The notes under the pieces were generated by a model that was not told the origin of the DNA, made no database searches, and saw nothing but the letters and a program-made list of their open reading frames with translations. The position numbers and the translations under genes are program-made. DNA of 64,000 bases from Luteimonas viscosa (lineage in GTDB: Bacteria; Pseudomonadota; Gammaproteobacteria; Xanthomonadales; Xanthomonadaceae): contig NZ_VTFT01000001.1 in NCBI RefSeq assembly GCF_008244685.1, positions 2,273,248 to 2,337,247 of the forward strand, written 5' to 3'. Positions 1-8,030 of this stretch are shown piece by piece (the first letter of the stretch is position 1; the number at the start of each line of letters is the position of its first letter).

Positions 1-18
1 TCCACCGGCAACAGCGGT

Positions 19-42
19 GCGGGCTCGTGTCCCGCCCGGTGC
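19..42 (+). other. tRNA T-arm-like remnant at window edge
   Basis: A 5-bp stem GCGGG/CCCGC encloses a 7-base loop CTCGTGT, followed by seven bases (CCGGTGC) where the 3' acceptor strand would sit. This is the geometry of a tRNA T-arm, but the loop lacks the TTC of a canonical T-loop. The rest of the molecule would lie left of the window. It is probably the 3' end of another tRNA-like gene of the same array, or of a Y-RNA with a tRNA-like module; the sequence cannot separate these. Confidence 0.3.
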
Positions 43-90
43 GCGCGGCGCTGCCGTGGCGTATGCCGATGCCGGCCCGGGCCGGCTGCG

Positions 91-163
91 ACAACGTTGG
101 CTCAACTGGTAGAGCAACAGCTTCGGATGCTGTCGGTTGCGGGTTCGAGTCCCGCACGTTGAC
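91..163 (+). tRNA. tRNA-like gene, anticodon CGG (Pro-like)
   Basis: A full cloverleaf can be drawn: acceptor 91-97 with 156-162 (six of seven pairs, the first is A-A), D-arm GCTC/GAGC at 100-115 with a GG in the loop, anticodon stem ACAGC/GCTGT with loop TTCGGAT at 122-128 (anticodon CGG), variable region 134-138, and T-arm GCGGG/CCCGC with loop TTCGAGT. No CCA is encoded. It abuts the next tRNA-like gene with no spacer. The body does not resemble the usual bacterial tRNA-Pro and the acceptor mismatch suggests a degenerate or specialised tRNA. Given the slipin and rtcB genes downstream, it may belong to an RNA-repair operon. Confidence 0.55.
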
Positions 164-237
164 CTCTGGATAGCTCAGACGGGTAGAGCAATGGACTTGT
201 ACTCCATGTGTCGCGGGTTCGATTCCCGCTCCAACGA
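164..237 (+). tRNA. tRNA-like gene, anticodon TGT (Thr-like)
   Basis: The cloverleaf has D-arm GCTC/GAGC with a 9-base loop containing GGG, anticodon stem ATGGA/TCCAT with loop CTTGTAC at 196-202 (anticodon TGT), variable region GTGTC, and T-arm GCGGG/CCCGC with loop TTCGATT. The acceptor 164-170 with 230-236 pairs at only five of seven positions, with mismatches at pairs 2 and 3. The discriminator is A and CCA is not encoded. It starts at the base after the preceding tRNA-like gene ends, as in a tRNA array. The mismatches make normal decoding doubtful; a decoy or repair-sensor role is conceivable but unproven. Confidence 0.5.
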
Positions 238-589
238 TCGCTGATCGTCATCAGCACAACAGGGCGCAAGCCCCAACCGGGAACGTCCCGTGCGCAGGTC
301 CCCAGGCATCGCAATGCACCGCGATGCACGACGGACCCGCAGCGGGGAGCGCACCGGCACCGCGTCCTGGCGGTGGCCGACAACGGAGAGCAGCGGTTGC
401 GCGCCGGCACGGGTGCGACCGCCGCTCCACGCAAGACGCCACCAGCAGCACCGGCCGCCCGCGCGCTCGCCGTCAGGGACGTTTCCACTTTTTTTCCGCC
501 GGCGGCGTTCTGCTTCCGGCACCACGCGGCAACCGGCTCCCCGCCCCTCGCGAGCCGGATCACCAGAGCCATTCACAAGGAGAGACCCC
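238..589 (+). other. Leader between tRNA-like genes and slipin; no gene seen
   Basis: About 350 bases without a credible coding frame. Open frames run through it but have Arg/Pro/Ala-rich shadow composition. There is a pyrimidine tract at about 482-500. No convincing sigma-54 (GG-N10-GC) promoter or terminator was found, so the tRNA-like genes and slipin could share one transcript. A strong Shine-Dalgarno, AAGGAGAG, lies at the end in front of slipin. Confidence 0.4.
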
Positions 590-1714
590 ATGATGTTCTG
601 GACCCGACGGGTCGTGATCGGCGATGCCGAGCGCGGCCTGGTGTATCGCAACCGTCGTTTCGAACGCGTGCTCGCGCCGGGCGTGTACCGCCTGTTCGCG
701 TGGCGCGGCCAGCTGGAGGTGGTCGTGCACGACATCCGCAAGCCGGAATACGCCGGCAACGATGTCGACGCGCTGATCGCCGCGCTCGGCGCCCGCCTGG
801 GCGAGACTTTCGTGCTCGCCGACATCGGCATGGACGAGGTCGGCCTGGTCTCGAAGAACGGCCGCCTCGAGGACGTGCTGGCCCCGGGCGTGCGCCAGCT
901 GTACTGGCGTGGCCTGGTGCAGGTCGACGTCGAGACGGTGTCGCTCGCGGAAGGTCTGCGGGTGGCGCCGGAGGTCGCGCGTCGCCTGCGCCAGCTCGGC
1001 GCGCTGGCCCGCGTGGCCGTGGTGCTGGAGGTGCCGGCGGAGTCGGCGGGCCTGGTGTTCGTCGACAACATGCTGGTGCAGGTGCTCGGCGCCGGCAGCT
1101 ACGCCTTCTGGAACTTCCGGAAGAACGTGGCGGTGGAGACCATCGAGCTGCGCGTGCAGTCGATGGAGGTCTCCGGCCAGGAGCTGTTGACCCGCGACAA
1201 GGTGAGCCTGCGCGTGAACCTGGCCGCTTCCGTGCGCGTGACCGATCCGGTCGCCGCGCGCACGCAGGTGGCCAGGTACGCCGACTACGTTTACCGCGAA
1301 CTGCAGTACGGTTTGCGCAAGGCCGTCGCCGCCCGCACGCTCGACGAGTTGCTGGGCGACAAGGCCACGCTGGACGCGGAGATCTTCGGCTACGTGCGCG
1401 GTCGCGTGGAGGCGCTGGGCATCGAGGTACTGGGTGTCGGCGTCAAGGACGTGATCCTGCCGGGCGAGATGCGCGAGATCCTCAACGGCGTGGTGCAGGC
1501 GGAGAAGCTGGCCCAGGCCAACGTGATCCGCCGCCGCGAGGAGGCCAACGCCACCCGGTCGCTGCTCAACACCGCGAAGCTGATCGACGAAAGCCCGGTG
1601 CTGATGCGTCTCAAGGAGCTGGAAGCCCTGGAGAAGGTGACCGAGAAGATCGACCGGTTGACCGTGTTCGGCGGCCTGGATGGCGTCGTCAGGCAGCTGG
1701 TGACGATGAAGTAG
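590..1714 (+). CDS. Slipin family protein (SPFH/band 7)
   Basis: The 374-residue product has an SPFH core, seen in motifs such as VPAESAGLVFVDNM, LLTRDKVSLRVN, and ILPGEMREILNGVVQAEKLAQ near the C-terminus, which is typical of slipins. There is no clear N-terminal membrane helix, so it is probably a peripheral or cytosolic oligomer. The ATG at 590 is preceded by AAGGAGAG at optimal spacing; the frame upstream of it is a shadow extension. Slipins recur in bacterial RNA-repair operons with rtcB and tRNA or Y-RNA genes. Here tRNA-like genes lie upstream and rtcB lies 2.4 kb downstream. Its biochemical role in such operons is not established. Confidence 0.9.
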   Translation: MMFWTRRVVIGDAERGLVYRNRRFERVLAPGVYRLFAWRGQLEVVVHDIRKPEYAGNDVDALIAALGARLGETFVLADIGMDEVGLVSKNGRLEDVLAPGVRQLYWRGLVQVDVETVSLAEGLRVAPEVARRLRQLGALARVAVVLEVPAESAGLVFVDNMLVQVLGAGSYAFWNFRKNVAVETIELRVQSMEVSGQELLTRDKVSLRVNLAASVRVTDPVAARTQVARYADYVYRELQYGLRKAVAARTLDELLGDKATLDAEIFGYVRGRVEALGIEVLGVGVKDVILPGEMREILNGVVQAEKLAQANVIRRREEANATRSLLNTAKLIDESPVLMRLKELEALEKVTEKIDRLTVFGGLDGVVRQLVTMK

Positions 1715-1771
1715 CAACCCCCGCTCGTCGCACGGACGCAACGGGCGGGGCCTTACAAGGAATGGAACAGA

Positions 1772-3316
1772 TCAGGCTCTTTCGAACTCGCCGCCCTGCC
1801 GTTGACCAGCGGACTGTGGCCGAACTTCCCGTTCTTCGCCCTGTTGCTGTGCCAACAGCTGTTCTCCGCGACGGATGAACGCGATGCCCTGGGGAGACTG
1901 CGCGAATTCCAGTGCGATGCCGCTGGCCCCCGACTCGTCCCCCGCGGTGACGGCGGCGAGCATGCGGTTGAGGTAGGGATTCTCGAACGGGATTGCCGAT
2001 GTGCTCACAGGCATCTGCCCGGGCCCGGGAGCTCGGTCCCGAGGCGATGCGAGCACGAAATCACGGGATTCCTCATTGTCCGACGCCATGGTCGCGTCGG
2101 CACGCAGGCCTGGCACCGTGGGATCGACGCGCAACAATGTCGCGCGTCGCCCGTGCTCGTCGATCCTCAGCTCGGTCGTACCGTCGGCATTGCGCACACG
2201 CGTCAGGTCGTCGGGATCGATGCTGCGCCACTGCCCGCCGATGAACGCCTGGCCCTGACCGTTGCGGTTCCAGTGCACGAAATCGTCGCCCGACACGTAG
2301 AAGCCTGCCTGTCTGCTGCCATTCGCCTGCGGTTGCGGGCTGCCTTCGGCCAGCGCTGCGCCCCGATCGAGCGCTGCGATGAACCGGCGCGAAGCCTCCG
2401 GCGTGAGGAACAGGGACCGCACTGTGTCGTACTCGAAGCCGAGTTCAGGACTCGCGGCATCCGATCGGTGTGCGGCGACCGGCCCGACGAGTGGATCGGC
2501 GGATACACTGGCCCATGCCCTCGCCAAGGGGTTGTCCGCATCGGCACCGCGCAGCGCATTGAGTACACCGATGCCACGCAACGTATTGTCCGCACCGCTC
2601 TGCAGATAATCCGGATTGCCATTGGGCTGGTTGGGCAGCAAGCCGTCGATGGCCGTCTTCACCGCGTCGGACGATGTCAGCGTTCCCGCTTCCACACGGT
2701 CCAGCAATCCCGGCCAGCGGGCACGGCCGGCCTGGTTCTGCAGCTTCATGAACATGCCCGCCAGTTCCGCCTGCTCATCGCCGGTGGCATTGCGATACAG
2801 GTCCGTGCGTCGCAGGCGTTCCAGCGCCGTGTCCCGGTTGCCCACGACGCCATCCATCGCGGTCACGCCATCGACGTGCGCGGTGTCCAGGCCATGCACG
2901 AACGTCCGCCCATCGTCGGAGGCCAGGAACCGGTTGATGACCGAGCGGTCGATGTCCACGGCGTCGTCGGCGCGCATCTGGCGCCCGGTGCGTTGCAGGG
3001 ATGCCAGCACGGCGGCGCAATCGTCCTGCGAAAGCTCGAGTGCGGCCCGATCCGGCTGCGTCGCCGCCCAGGCCTGGTAGCGCTCCAGCAGATCGCGGGC
3101 CACTGCCGGGTGCTGTCCCAGGTCGACCTGCATCGTGCCGAACGAGTAGCCGCTGTTGGCCACGGGCTCCATGCGGCCGCCTGCCCCGACATTGCCGGCG
3201 AAGCTCAAGCGGTAGGCCACGTCACGGCCTGCGATGCTGCCTTCAGAGGTCACGCCCACGGCGAAGTAGGCGGCCGCCCGCAACTCGTTCTCGGTCAGGG
3301 GATTCGGGTTCGTCAT
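1772..3316 (-). CDS. Putative peptidoglycan-hydrolase effector
   Basis: The 514-residue protein has no signal peptide. Its N-terminal ~150 residues (AYFAVGVTSEGS, then NSGYSFGTMQVDLGQ) look like a lysozyme-type peptidoglycan hydrolase: an early Glu followed by a glycine/tyrosine-rich GYSFGTMQVD segment. A middle region (~340-400) has a WNRNGQGQAFIGGQW motif. The C-terminus (~420-514) contains SAIPFENPYLNRML and ends in a Gln-rich tail, which recalls the XVIPCD secretion domain of Xanthomonadales T4SS effectors. A lipoprotein gene sits 25 bases upstream on the same strand, the usual immunity-effector order. SD GGAGGGAG precedes the ATG. The effector assignment is inference; no T4SS genes are in the window. 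Confidence 0.65.
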   Translation of the reverse strand: MTNPNPLTENELRAAAYFAVGVTSEGSIAGRDVAYRLSFAGNVGAGGRMEPVANSGYSFGTMQVDLGQHPAVARDLLERYQAWAATQPDRAALELSQDDCAAVLASLQRTGRQMRADDAVDIDRSVINRFLASDDGRTFVHGLDTAHVDGVTAMDGVVGNRDTALERLRRTDLYRNATGDEQAELAGMFMKLQNQAGRARWPGLLDRVEAGTLTSSDAVKTAIDGLLPNQPNGNPDYLQSGADNTLRGIGVLNALRGADADNPLARAWASVSADPLVGPVAAHRSDAASPELGFEYDTVRSLFLTPEASRRFIAALDRGAALAEGSPQPQANGSRQAGFYVSGDDFVHWNRNGQGQAFIGGQWRSIDPDDLTRVRNADGTTELRIDEHGRRATLLRVDPTVPGLRADATMASDNEESRDFVLASPRDRAPGPGQMPVSTSAIPFENPYLNRMLAAVTAGDESGASGIALEFAQSPQGIAFIRRGEQLLAQQQGEEREVRPQSAGQRQGGEFERA

Positions 3317-3341
3317 GATCCATCTCCCTCCGGGTCATCCG

Positions 3342-3899
3342 TTACGGAGCGTTCGACAGACAGTCCTGCACCCAGGGCTCCGCCTGCAATGCTTTCCACT
3401 CGCCTTGCAAGTTGGGCGCGGCCTGATACTCGGCGAAACATGTGCCGTCCGCACCTGTCAGATCGCCGAGCTTGCCGTCGCAGAGCAGCAGCGGCTTGTC
3501 GATGCTTTGCCAGCCGTCGCTGCATTCGGTGTCGGTCTCGGCACCCGGACGCCCGCACACGCGCGTGCGTTGCGCTTCCGTCGAGGATGTCGCGCGCGCC
3601 ACGACCCTGCCCTCGTACGCTTGTCCGGATGCGAGGTAAGACCAGGTCCCGCAGATGCGGTCGCCACGCTGTACCAGCAGGTAGCGACTGCATTCCTCCG
3701 GTGAAGGCGCGCCCTCGCACGACTGCCAGGCGCCTGCGAAGGGTCCAGCAGACGACGCGTCCACGGGCTCGTGCTGCACTGGCGGCGCCGAAGTGCGCTC
3801 GTCCACAGCCGACGGCGTCATCCCTCCACCATCATGCCCGGTGCCCGCCCCGGCGCACGCCGCAAGCCCCAGCCACGCCACCAGTCCTAGTGCACGCAT
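3342..3899 (-). CDS. Lipoprotein, candidate immunity protein
   Basis: The 185-residue product starts MRALGLVAWLGLAACAG, a signal peptide with lipobox LAAC, so it is probably anchored in a membrane facing the periplasm. The mature part is rich in paired Cys (SCEG, EECS, ICGTW, VCGR, ECSD, LLCDG, TCFAEY, QDCLS), suggesting a disulfide-bonded periplasmic fold. It is directly upstream of, and co-oriented with, the putative peptidoglycan hydrolase; 25 bases separate them. This fits a lipoprotein inhibitor protecting the cell from a periplasm-acting lysozyme, as in XAC2610/XAC2609-type pairs. No family was recognised from sequence alone. Confidence 0.65.
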   Translation of the reverse strand: MRALGLVAWLGLAACAGAGTGHDGGGMTPSAVDERTSAPPVQHEPVDASSAGPFAGAWQSCEGAPSPEECSRYLLVQRGDRICGTWSYLASGQAYEGRVVARATSSTEAQRTRVCGRPGAETDTECSDGWQSIDKPLLLCDGKLGDLTGADGTCFAEYQAAPNLQGEWKALQAEPWVQDCLSNAP

Positions 3900-4099
3900 C
3901 CAGAATCCCTCCTGATGAGCGTTCTACCCTAATGAAGGGGTAAGAGGTAATCAAGGCGACGTGAGCGTCTCGGAGCCAGGCGGGTCGGTTTACTTCCAGT
4001 AGGCGGCCTGTGGTCCACCATCGGATGACACCCGACCTGCATCAGGCGGATCCAACGACGCAGTACCTGGAGACGTGGCAGATCAGCAACATGGAACAC

Positions 4100-5317
4100 A
4101 TGGACACGACCAACTATCAATGGCTGCATCGCGAGGGCGAGACCCCGATCAAGGGCTGGGTCCGCGGCGTGCCGCTGGAAGACAAGGCCCACGCGCAGCT
4201 GCGCAACATCGCCAGCCTGCCCTTCGTCGGGCCGTGGGTGGCGGTGATGCCGGACGTGCACCTCGGCATCGGCGCCACGGTGGGCTCGGTGGTGCCGACC
4301 CAGGGCGCGATCATTCCCGCCGCGGTGGGCGTGGACATCGGCTGCGGCATGGCCGCGGTGCGCACCACGCTCGGCGCCGGCGACCTGCCCGATTCGCTGG
4401 CGCGGCTGCGCTCGGCGATCGAGCGCGCGATCCCGGTCGGCAACGGCCCCGGTGGCGAGCATCGCAGGACGCCCGACAGCGTCGAGACGGCGCTCGCGAA
4501 CTCCGGCCTGTGGCAGCGGCTCGAGCGCATCAAGACGAAGCACCCGAAGATCCGGCTCGACAAGGTGGAGAAGCAGCTGGGTACGCTCGGCGGCGGCAAC
4601 CACTTCATCGAGGTGTGCCTGGACGAGGGCGAGTCGGTGTGGGTGATGCTGCACTCGGGTTCGCGCGGCACCGGCAACCTGATCGGCAGCTATTTCATCC
4701 AGCGCGCGCGCGAGGAGCTGGGCAAGCGCGTGCTCGGCTTCCACGTGCCGGACCAGGACCTGGCCTTCTTCATGGAAGGCGAGCCGCTGTTCGACGACTA
4801 CGTCGAGGCCGTGGGCTGGGCGCAGGACTACGCCCGCGCCAACCGCGAGGCGATGATGCAGCGGGTACTGCACGCCATGCGCGCGGAACTGCCGAAGTTC
4901 AAGCTGCAGGCGATGGCGGTGAACTGCCACCACAACTACGTGCAGAAGGAAACGCACGCCGGGCGCGAAGTGCTGGTGACACGCAAGGGCGCGGTGCGCG
5001 CGGGCAGGGACGAGCTCGGCATCATCCCCGGCAGCATGGGGGCGAAGAGCTTCATCGTCCGCGGCCTGGGCAACGACGACAGCTTCCACAGCTGCAGCCA
5101 CGGCGCCGGCCGGGTGATGAGCCGCACCGCGGCCCGCAACAGCATCACCCTCAAGCAGCACCGCGAGGCGACCGCGCACGTCGAATGCCGCAAGGACCAG
5201 GCCGTGATCGACGAATCCCCGGCCGCGTACAAGGACATCGACGCGGTGATGGCAGCACAGTCGGATCTGGTGGAAGTGGTGCACACCCTGCGCCAGGTGG
5301 TGTGCGTCAAGGGATGA
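4100..5317 (+). CDS. rtcB: RNA-splicing ligase RtcB
   Basis: A 405-residue RtcB with the full signature: VMPDVHLGIGATVGSV, GVDIGCGM (metal-binding Cys), GGGNHFIEV (Asn/His), HSGSRGTG, NCHHNY and CSHGAGR, the last carrying the His that is guanylylated in E. coli RtcB. The family joins 2',3'-cyclic phosphate or 3'-phosphate ends to 5'-OH RNA with GTP and Mn2+, repairing cleaved tRNA. The start at 4100 matches the E. coli N-terminus (NYxxL near the start); ATG 4091 is an alternative and neither has a strong SD. No archease or RtcA gene is present. It lies downstream of slipin and tRNA-like genes but is separated from them by a convergent lipoprotein/hydrolase pair. Confidence 0.95.
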   Translation: MDTTNYQWLHREGETPIKGWVRGVPLEDKAHAQLRNIASLPFVGPWVAVMPDVHLGIGATVGSVVPTQGAIIPAAVGVDIGCGMAAVRTTLGAGDLPDSLARLRSAIERAIPVGNGPGGEHRRTPDSVETALANSGLWQRLERIKTKHPKIRLDKVEKQLGTLGGGNHFIEVCLDEGESVWVMLHSGSRGTGNLIGSYFIQRAREELGKRVLGFHVPDQDLAFFMEGEPLFDDYVEAVGWAQDYARANREAMMQRVLHAMRAELPKFKLQAMAVNCHHNYVQKETHAGREVLVTRKGAVRAGRDELGIIPGSMGAKSFIVRGLGNDDSFHSCSHGAGRVMSRTAARNSITLKQHREATAHVECRKDQAVIDESPAAYKDIDAVMAAQSDLVEVVHTLRQVVCVKG

Positions 5318-5847
5318 GGAATGGCCCGCGCAACTGCCGCTTCCCCCCGTAGCCCGGATAAGCCCGCAGGGCGCATCCGGGGGACCTCCGCATCAGAGCC
5401 CCATGTCGTCTCCCGCCTAGGGACGCGCCCGGTCGGGTGGCGCGCGCCCGGCCAACCGCAGGTGCACCGGGCGGCGCGTCGCGTCGAGCTCAACCCCGCC
5501 GGCATGAAGCCGCTGCGACGGCTGATGGAAGTGTCCCCGTCGATCGTGGATCGCGATGCGCTCGAAACCCGCCCTGGCCGGCACCCCGTTCCCGGTGGAT
5601 CAGGCCTTGGCCGCGGCATCGTGCTGCGGCTGTACGGGTGCAACCGCGGGGACTTCCCGATACGCGAGGACAAGTCGCGTGACCACCTGTCTCTCCCGGC
5701 GAGCGCGGCAGGCTGCCTCGCAAGCAGGAGGCACACGTGGCACCGCATGGCGGGCGGACGATCGCTCGCAGCTTTCGACAAACCGCAGCAGGAAAGTCCA
5801 ATGCCTTGCGCGGGCGGCGGAAGCATACTCCGGGGCTGGCCTCCCGC
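5318..5847. other. Gene-free stretch with one REP half-unit
   Basis: About 530 bases with no credible gene. It contains one forward REP-like unit at 5348-5382 (CGTAGCCCGGATAAGCCC, continuing GCAGGGCGCATCCGGGG). The flank shared with other copies (tgtcgtctcccgc) continues to about 5430, but the inverted partner unit is degenerate. Nothing else was recognised between 5450 and 5847. Confidence 0.6.
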
Positions 5848-6222
5848 ATGACGACACCCATGGACTACGACACCCTGATGCAGGCCAACCTGACCCGCGT
5901 GTTCGGCGAGCACGATCCCGGGCGCCGGATCGAAGCCATCGCCGCACTCTATGCCGCCGATGCAGCACTCTACGAACCGCACGCGGTGGCCAGGGGTCAT
6001 GCCGCGATCAACGCCGCGGTCACCACGCTGCTCGCCGGCCTTCCGCCGGACTTCGTGTTCACCGCGCAGGGCCCGGCCGTGGGCCATCACGGGCTTGGCC
6101 GATTGAGGTGGAACGCAGGCCCTGCCGGCGGCCCCGCGGCCGTGACCGGAATGGATGTCGCGCAGGTGGACCGCGGGCGCATCCACGCGCTGCACGTGTT
6201 CATCGACCCCGCCAACGCCTGA
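5848..6222 (+). CDS. SnoaL-like nuclear transport factor 2 family protein
   Basis: A 124-residue product with the small alpha+beta-barrel pattern: N-terminal helix (LMQANLTRVFGEHDPGRR), then LYAADAALYEPHAVARGHAAIN, which is the typical SnoaL segment in which a polar environment is formed early in the cone. Such proteins include isomerases, hydrolases and many of unknown role; no substrate can be predicted. ATG 5848 is the first in frame; ATG 5860 is an alternative. It is a single gene after a REP-bearing gap. Confidence 0.7.
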   Translation: MTTPMDYDTLMQANLTRVFGEHDPGRRIEAIAALYAADAALYEPHAVARGHAAINAAVTTLLAGLPPDFVFTAQGPAVGHHGLGRLRWNAGPAGGPAAVTGMDVAQVDRGRIHALHVFIDPANA

Positions 6223-6452
6223 ACTCCTGCGGGTTCGACCGTGTCCCATCGCCCGAAATCGGCGTCGACGGCCTGCTGCGTCCGCAGGACGGCAACCTGG
6301 TGCTGATCGACCACTAGCCTCCCGGTTCGTCGACCCTCCCACCGGGGGAGCAGGCTGCTGGCACACGGCCGGGCGCATCTTGGCCGCCCCCGCGGATCGT
6401 GCAGTGGTGCATGGCGCACAATACCCGGCACCCCGCACCATCAGGACGTGGC

Positions 6453-6671
6453 ATGGACGTTGAAGCTACGCTCCGCGCAGCCCTGCGCGAAGCAGGTTAT
6501 GGCCCCGATGCCATCGGATCGGCCTTGCCGCGGATCATGCGCATCGTGCAGGCGGAGGACGTGCGTATCGAAGCCGGACGCGTCCTTTCGCGCAAGGAGC
6601 GCGAGTACGTACGCGTGCAGCTCGAGATGGGCGTCGACGTGTCCGAGATCGTGGCCGGCCTGAAACGCTGA
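6453..6671 (+). CDS. Hypothetical 72-residue protein
   Basis: A short, mostly helical, charged protein with no membrane segment. Two amphipathic helices flank RVLSRKEREYVRVQLEMGVDV. An AGGA Shine-Dalgarno lies 7 bases before the ATG, and codon bias matches its neighbours, which supports translation. No family was recognised. It stands alone, with about 270 bases of non-coding sequence before the next gene. Confidence 0.6.
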   Translation: MDVEATLRAALREAGYGPDAIGSALPRIMRIVQAEDVRIEAGRVLSRKEREYVRVQLEMGVDVSEIVAGLKR

Positions 6672-6943
6672 TGTTCGCCGGGCCCTTTGCGGATGCCCGG
6701 GCGGACGCAGTTGTTGCGGGAGCTCGCGCCCGAAGACGTCGCGTGCATCGCGATCCCCGCGGAGTTCACCGCCTGGCATCGCCACGGTGCAGTCCGCGGT
6801 GTGGGTGATGGCCACCGGCGTCCCGTTCGCGTGCGTGGGTGCGTGGGCGGCGTGGCGGCTGACGCGTCCGCCCGCGGGCGTGGCGCCTGCCTGAGCGGGG
6901 ACCGGCTGCCGGCGCCCGTTCCTCGATGCGGAGCGGGGCGTGG

Positions 6944-7270
6944 TCAGCCAATCGTCAGCGAGCGGATCCGATCGCCCTGCAGTTCGAACACGTGGTCGAG
7001 CCGCACCGGGCTGCCGGGGAAGTTGCCCGCCACGTTCGCGGTGACCGTCAGCCGCTCGCCGTCGCGGACCGCATCCACGGGTTCGACCGAATAGTCGAAC
7101 CTGGCGCGCGCCTCGTCCTTCCAGGCGCGGATCGCGGCGTGTCCGCGGTGGGTCCGGCGCTCGTCGTGCACGATCGCGTCGTCGGTGAAGCAGTCGTCGA
7201 GCCGGGCCGTGTCCGCGCCATTGCTGGCCTGGAAGTAGCGGGAGACCGCATCGGGCAGGGAGATGGGCAT
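6944..7270 (-). CDS. SnoaL-like / nuclear transport factor 2 family protein
   Basis: A 108-residue protein (MPISLPDAVSRYFQASNGAD..) with the SnoaL signature CFTDDAIVHDERRTHRGHAAIRAW and a C-terminal strand FELQGDRIRSLTIG. It probably binds or modifies a small molecule; the ligand is unknown. GAGGA precedes the ATG. It is divergent from an HxlR-type regulator 80 bases away, an arrangement in which the regulator commonly controls the enzyme gene. It is not closely similar to the SnoaL protein at 5848. Confidence 0.8.
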   Translation of the reverse strand: MPISLPDAVSRYFQASNGADTARLDDCFTDDAIVHDERRTHRGHAAIRAWKDEARARFDYSVEPVDAVRDGERLTVTANVAGNFPGSPVRLDHVFELQGDRIRSLTIG

Positions 7271-7350
7271 CGTCGTGTCCTCGCAACGGATTGTCGGTAT
7301 CCGATGGTGGTCATAGACTCGCGACGCATCAAGAACGCACCCGAAGGTAA

Positions 7351-7731
7351 GTGGCCCGACCCATGGGGAAGCCGTACACGCCGGAAACCGCCGCACGCGA
7401 TGTCGAAGCAGCGCTCGGCCTGCTCGAGGGCCGCTGGAAGCTCGTGCTGCTGTTCCACCTCTTCGGCGGGCAGGTGCAGCGCTATTCCGATTTCGAGCGG
7501 CTGATCCCGGGGATCTCGCAGAAGATGCTCGCCCAGCAGCTGCGGCAGCTGCAGGCCGACGGGCTGGTGTCGCGCAAGGTCTACCCGCAGGTGCCGCCGA
7601 AGGTGGAGTACCGGCTCACGCCGTGGGGCCAGGCGCTGTGCCCAGCGCTGGACGCGATGCTGCAGTGGGCCGCGCAGCGCGAGGCGCTGCCGGCCGGCGG
7701 GCCTGCGGACGAGGCGCCTGCCGACGGGTAG
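7351..7731 (+). CDS. HxlR family transcriptional regulator
   Basis: A 126-residue winged-helix protein with the HxlR hallmark LEGRWKLVLLFHLFGG, then RYSDFERLIPGISQKMLAQQLRQLQADGLV and a wing KVEYRLTPWG. It lacks the usual N-terminal cysteine near residue 10-15, so redox or electrophile sensing as in HypR/YodB is not indicated. The GTG at 7351 has AAGG four bases upstream; ATG 7363 is an alternative with no SD. It is divergent from the SnoaL gene at 7270, its likely target. Confidence 0.9.
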   Translation: MARPMGKPYTPETAARDVEAALGLLEGRWKLVLLFHLFGGQVQRYSDFERLIPGISQKMLAQQLRQLQADGLVSRKVYPQVPPKVEYRLTPWGQALCPALDAMLQWAAQREALPAGGPADEAPADG

Positions 7732-7743
7732 ACCGCGGTGCCG

Positions 7744-7797
7744 GTGCGTGACGACATCGCGCCCGCGGCGAGCGCGTCGGCCAGGCGCGGATATTCC
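7744..7797 (-). pseudogene. Fragment of epimerase-like C-terminus
   Basis: Read on the minus strand this piece encodes DPEYPRLADALAAGA, nearly the same as the fragment at 8031-8140 (APEYPRLADAVAAGA). No start, catalytic domain or longer homology remains. It lies between the end of the HxlR gene and the rtcB-like fragment, so it is a decayed insertion or deletion remnant. Confidence 0.4.
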
Positions 7798-7801
7798 GGA
7801 T

Positions 7802-7860
7802 CGCGCGCGGCCTGCAGCAGCGTCACGCTCAAGCAGCACCGCGAGGCCACCCACCCGTAG
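7802..7860 (+). pseudogene. Fragment of an rtcB-like gene
   Basis: The plus-strand frame reads AACSSVTLKQHREAT and then a stop. It aligns with residues of the intact RtcB (ARNSITLKQHREAT, 5133-5176) over about 42 bases with about five substitutions. The fragment ends where the REP unit at 7856 begins, so the REP junction appears to truncate it. It is diverged from rtcB at 4100, so it is not a recent copy. Confidence 0.5.
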
Positions 7861-7998
7861 CCCGGATAAGCCCGCAGGGCGCATCCGGGGACCTCCGCAT
7901 CTGCGCCCCATGTCGTCTCCCGCGTCGGGACGCGTCTGGGCGGGTGGCGCGTCGTCCGGCCAACGTCCCGGGTGCGGCGTTGCCTTACCCGGGCTACG
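7856..7998. repeat. REP-like inverted pair
   Basis: A forward unit starting CGTAGCCCGGATAAGCCC at 7856 is followed about 110 bases later by its inverted partner ending TTACCCGGGCTACG at 7998. The pair forms a long imperfect hairpin. The same spacer motif (tgtcgtctcccgcgt..ggacgcg) recurs in the tandem array at 8176-8601. The element is of the REP-doublet or BIME type found between genes in Xanthomonadaceae. Confidence 0.85.
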
Positions 7999-8030
7999 TG
8001 GAAGCGGCAACGAGGGTGCGGTGGGCTACA

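Noticed and set aside
208..589. Upstream extension of the slipin frame into the tRNA-like region
   Set aside because: It would include tRNA-like sequence and Arg-rich shadow residues; ATG 590 has an ideal SD and matches slipin length.
1715..1771. Possible terminator after slipin (CCCGC..GCGGG)
   Set aside because: The arms are short with a long loop and no T-run on either strand; not strong enough to call.
1802..3943. 713-codon open frame on the plus strand opposite the hydrolase and lipoprotein genes
   Set aside because: Composition is that of a shadow frame (His/Arg/Gln rich, no domain), while the opposite strand has a clear SD, signal peptide and motifs.
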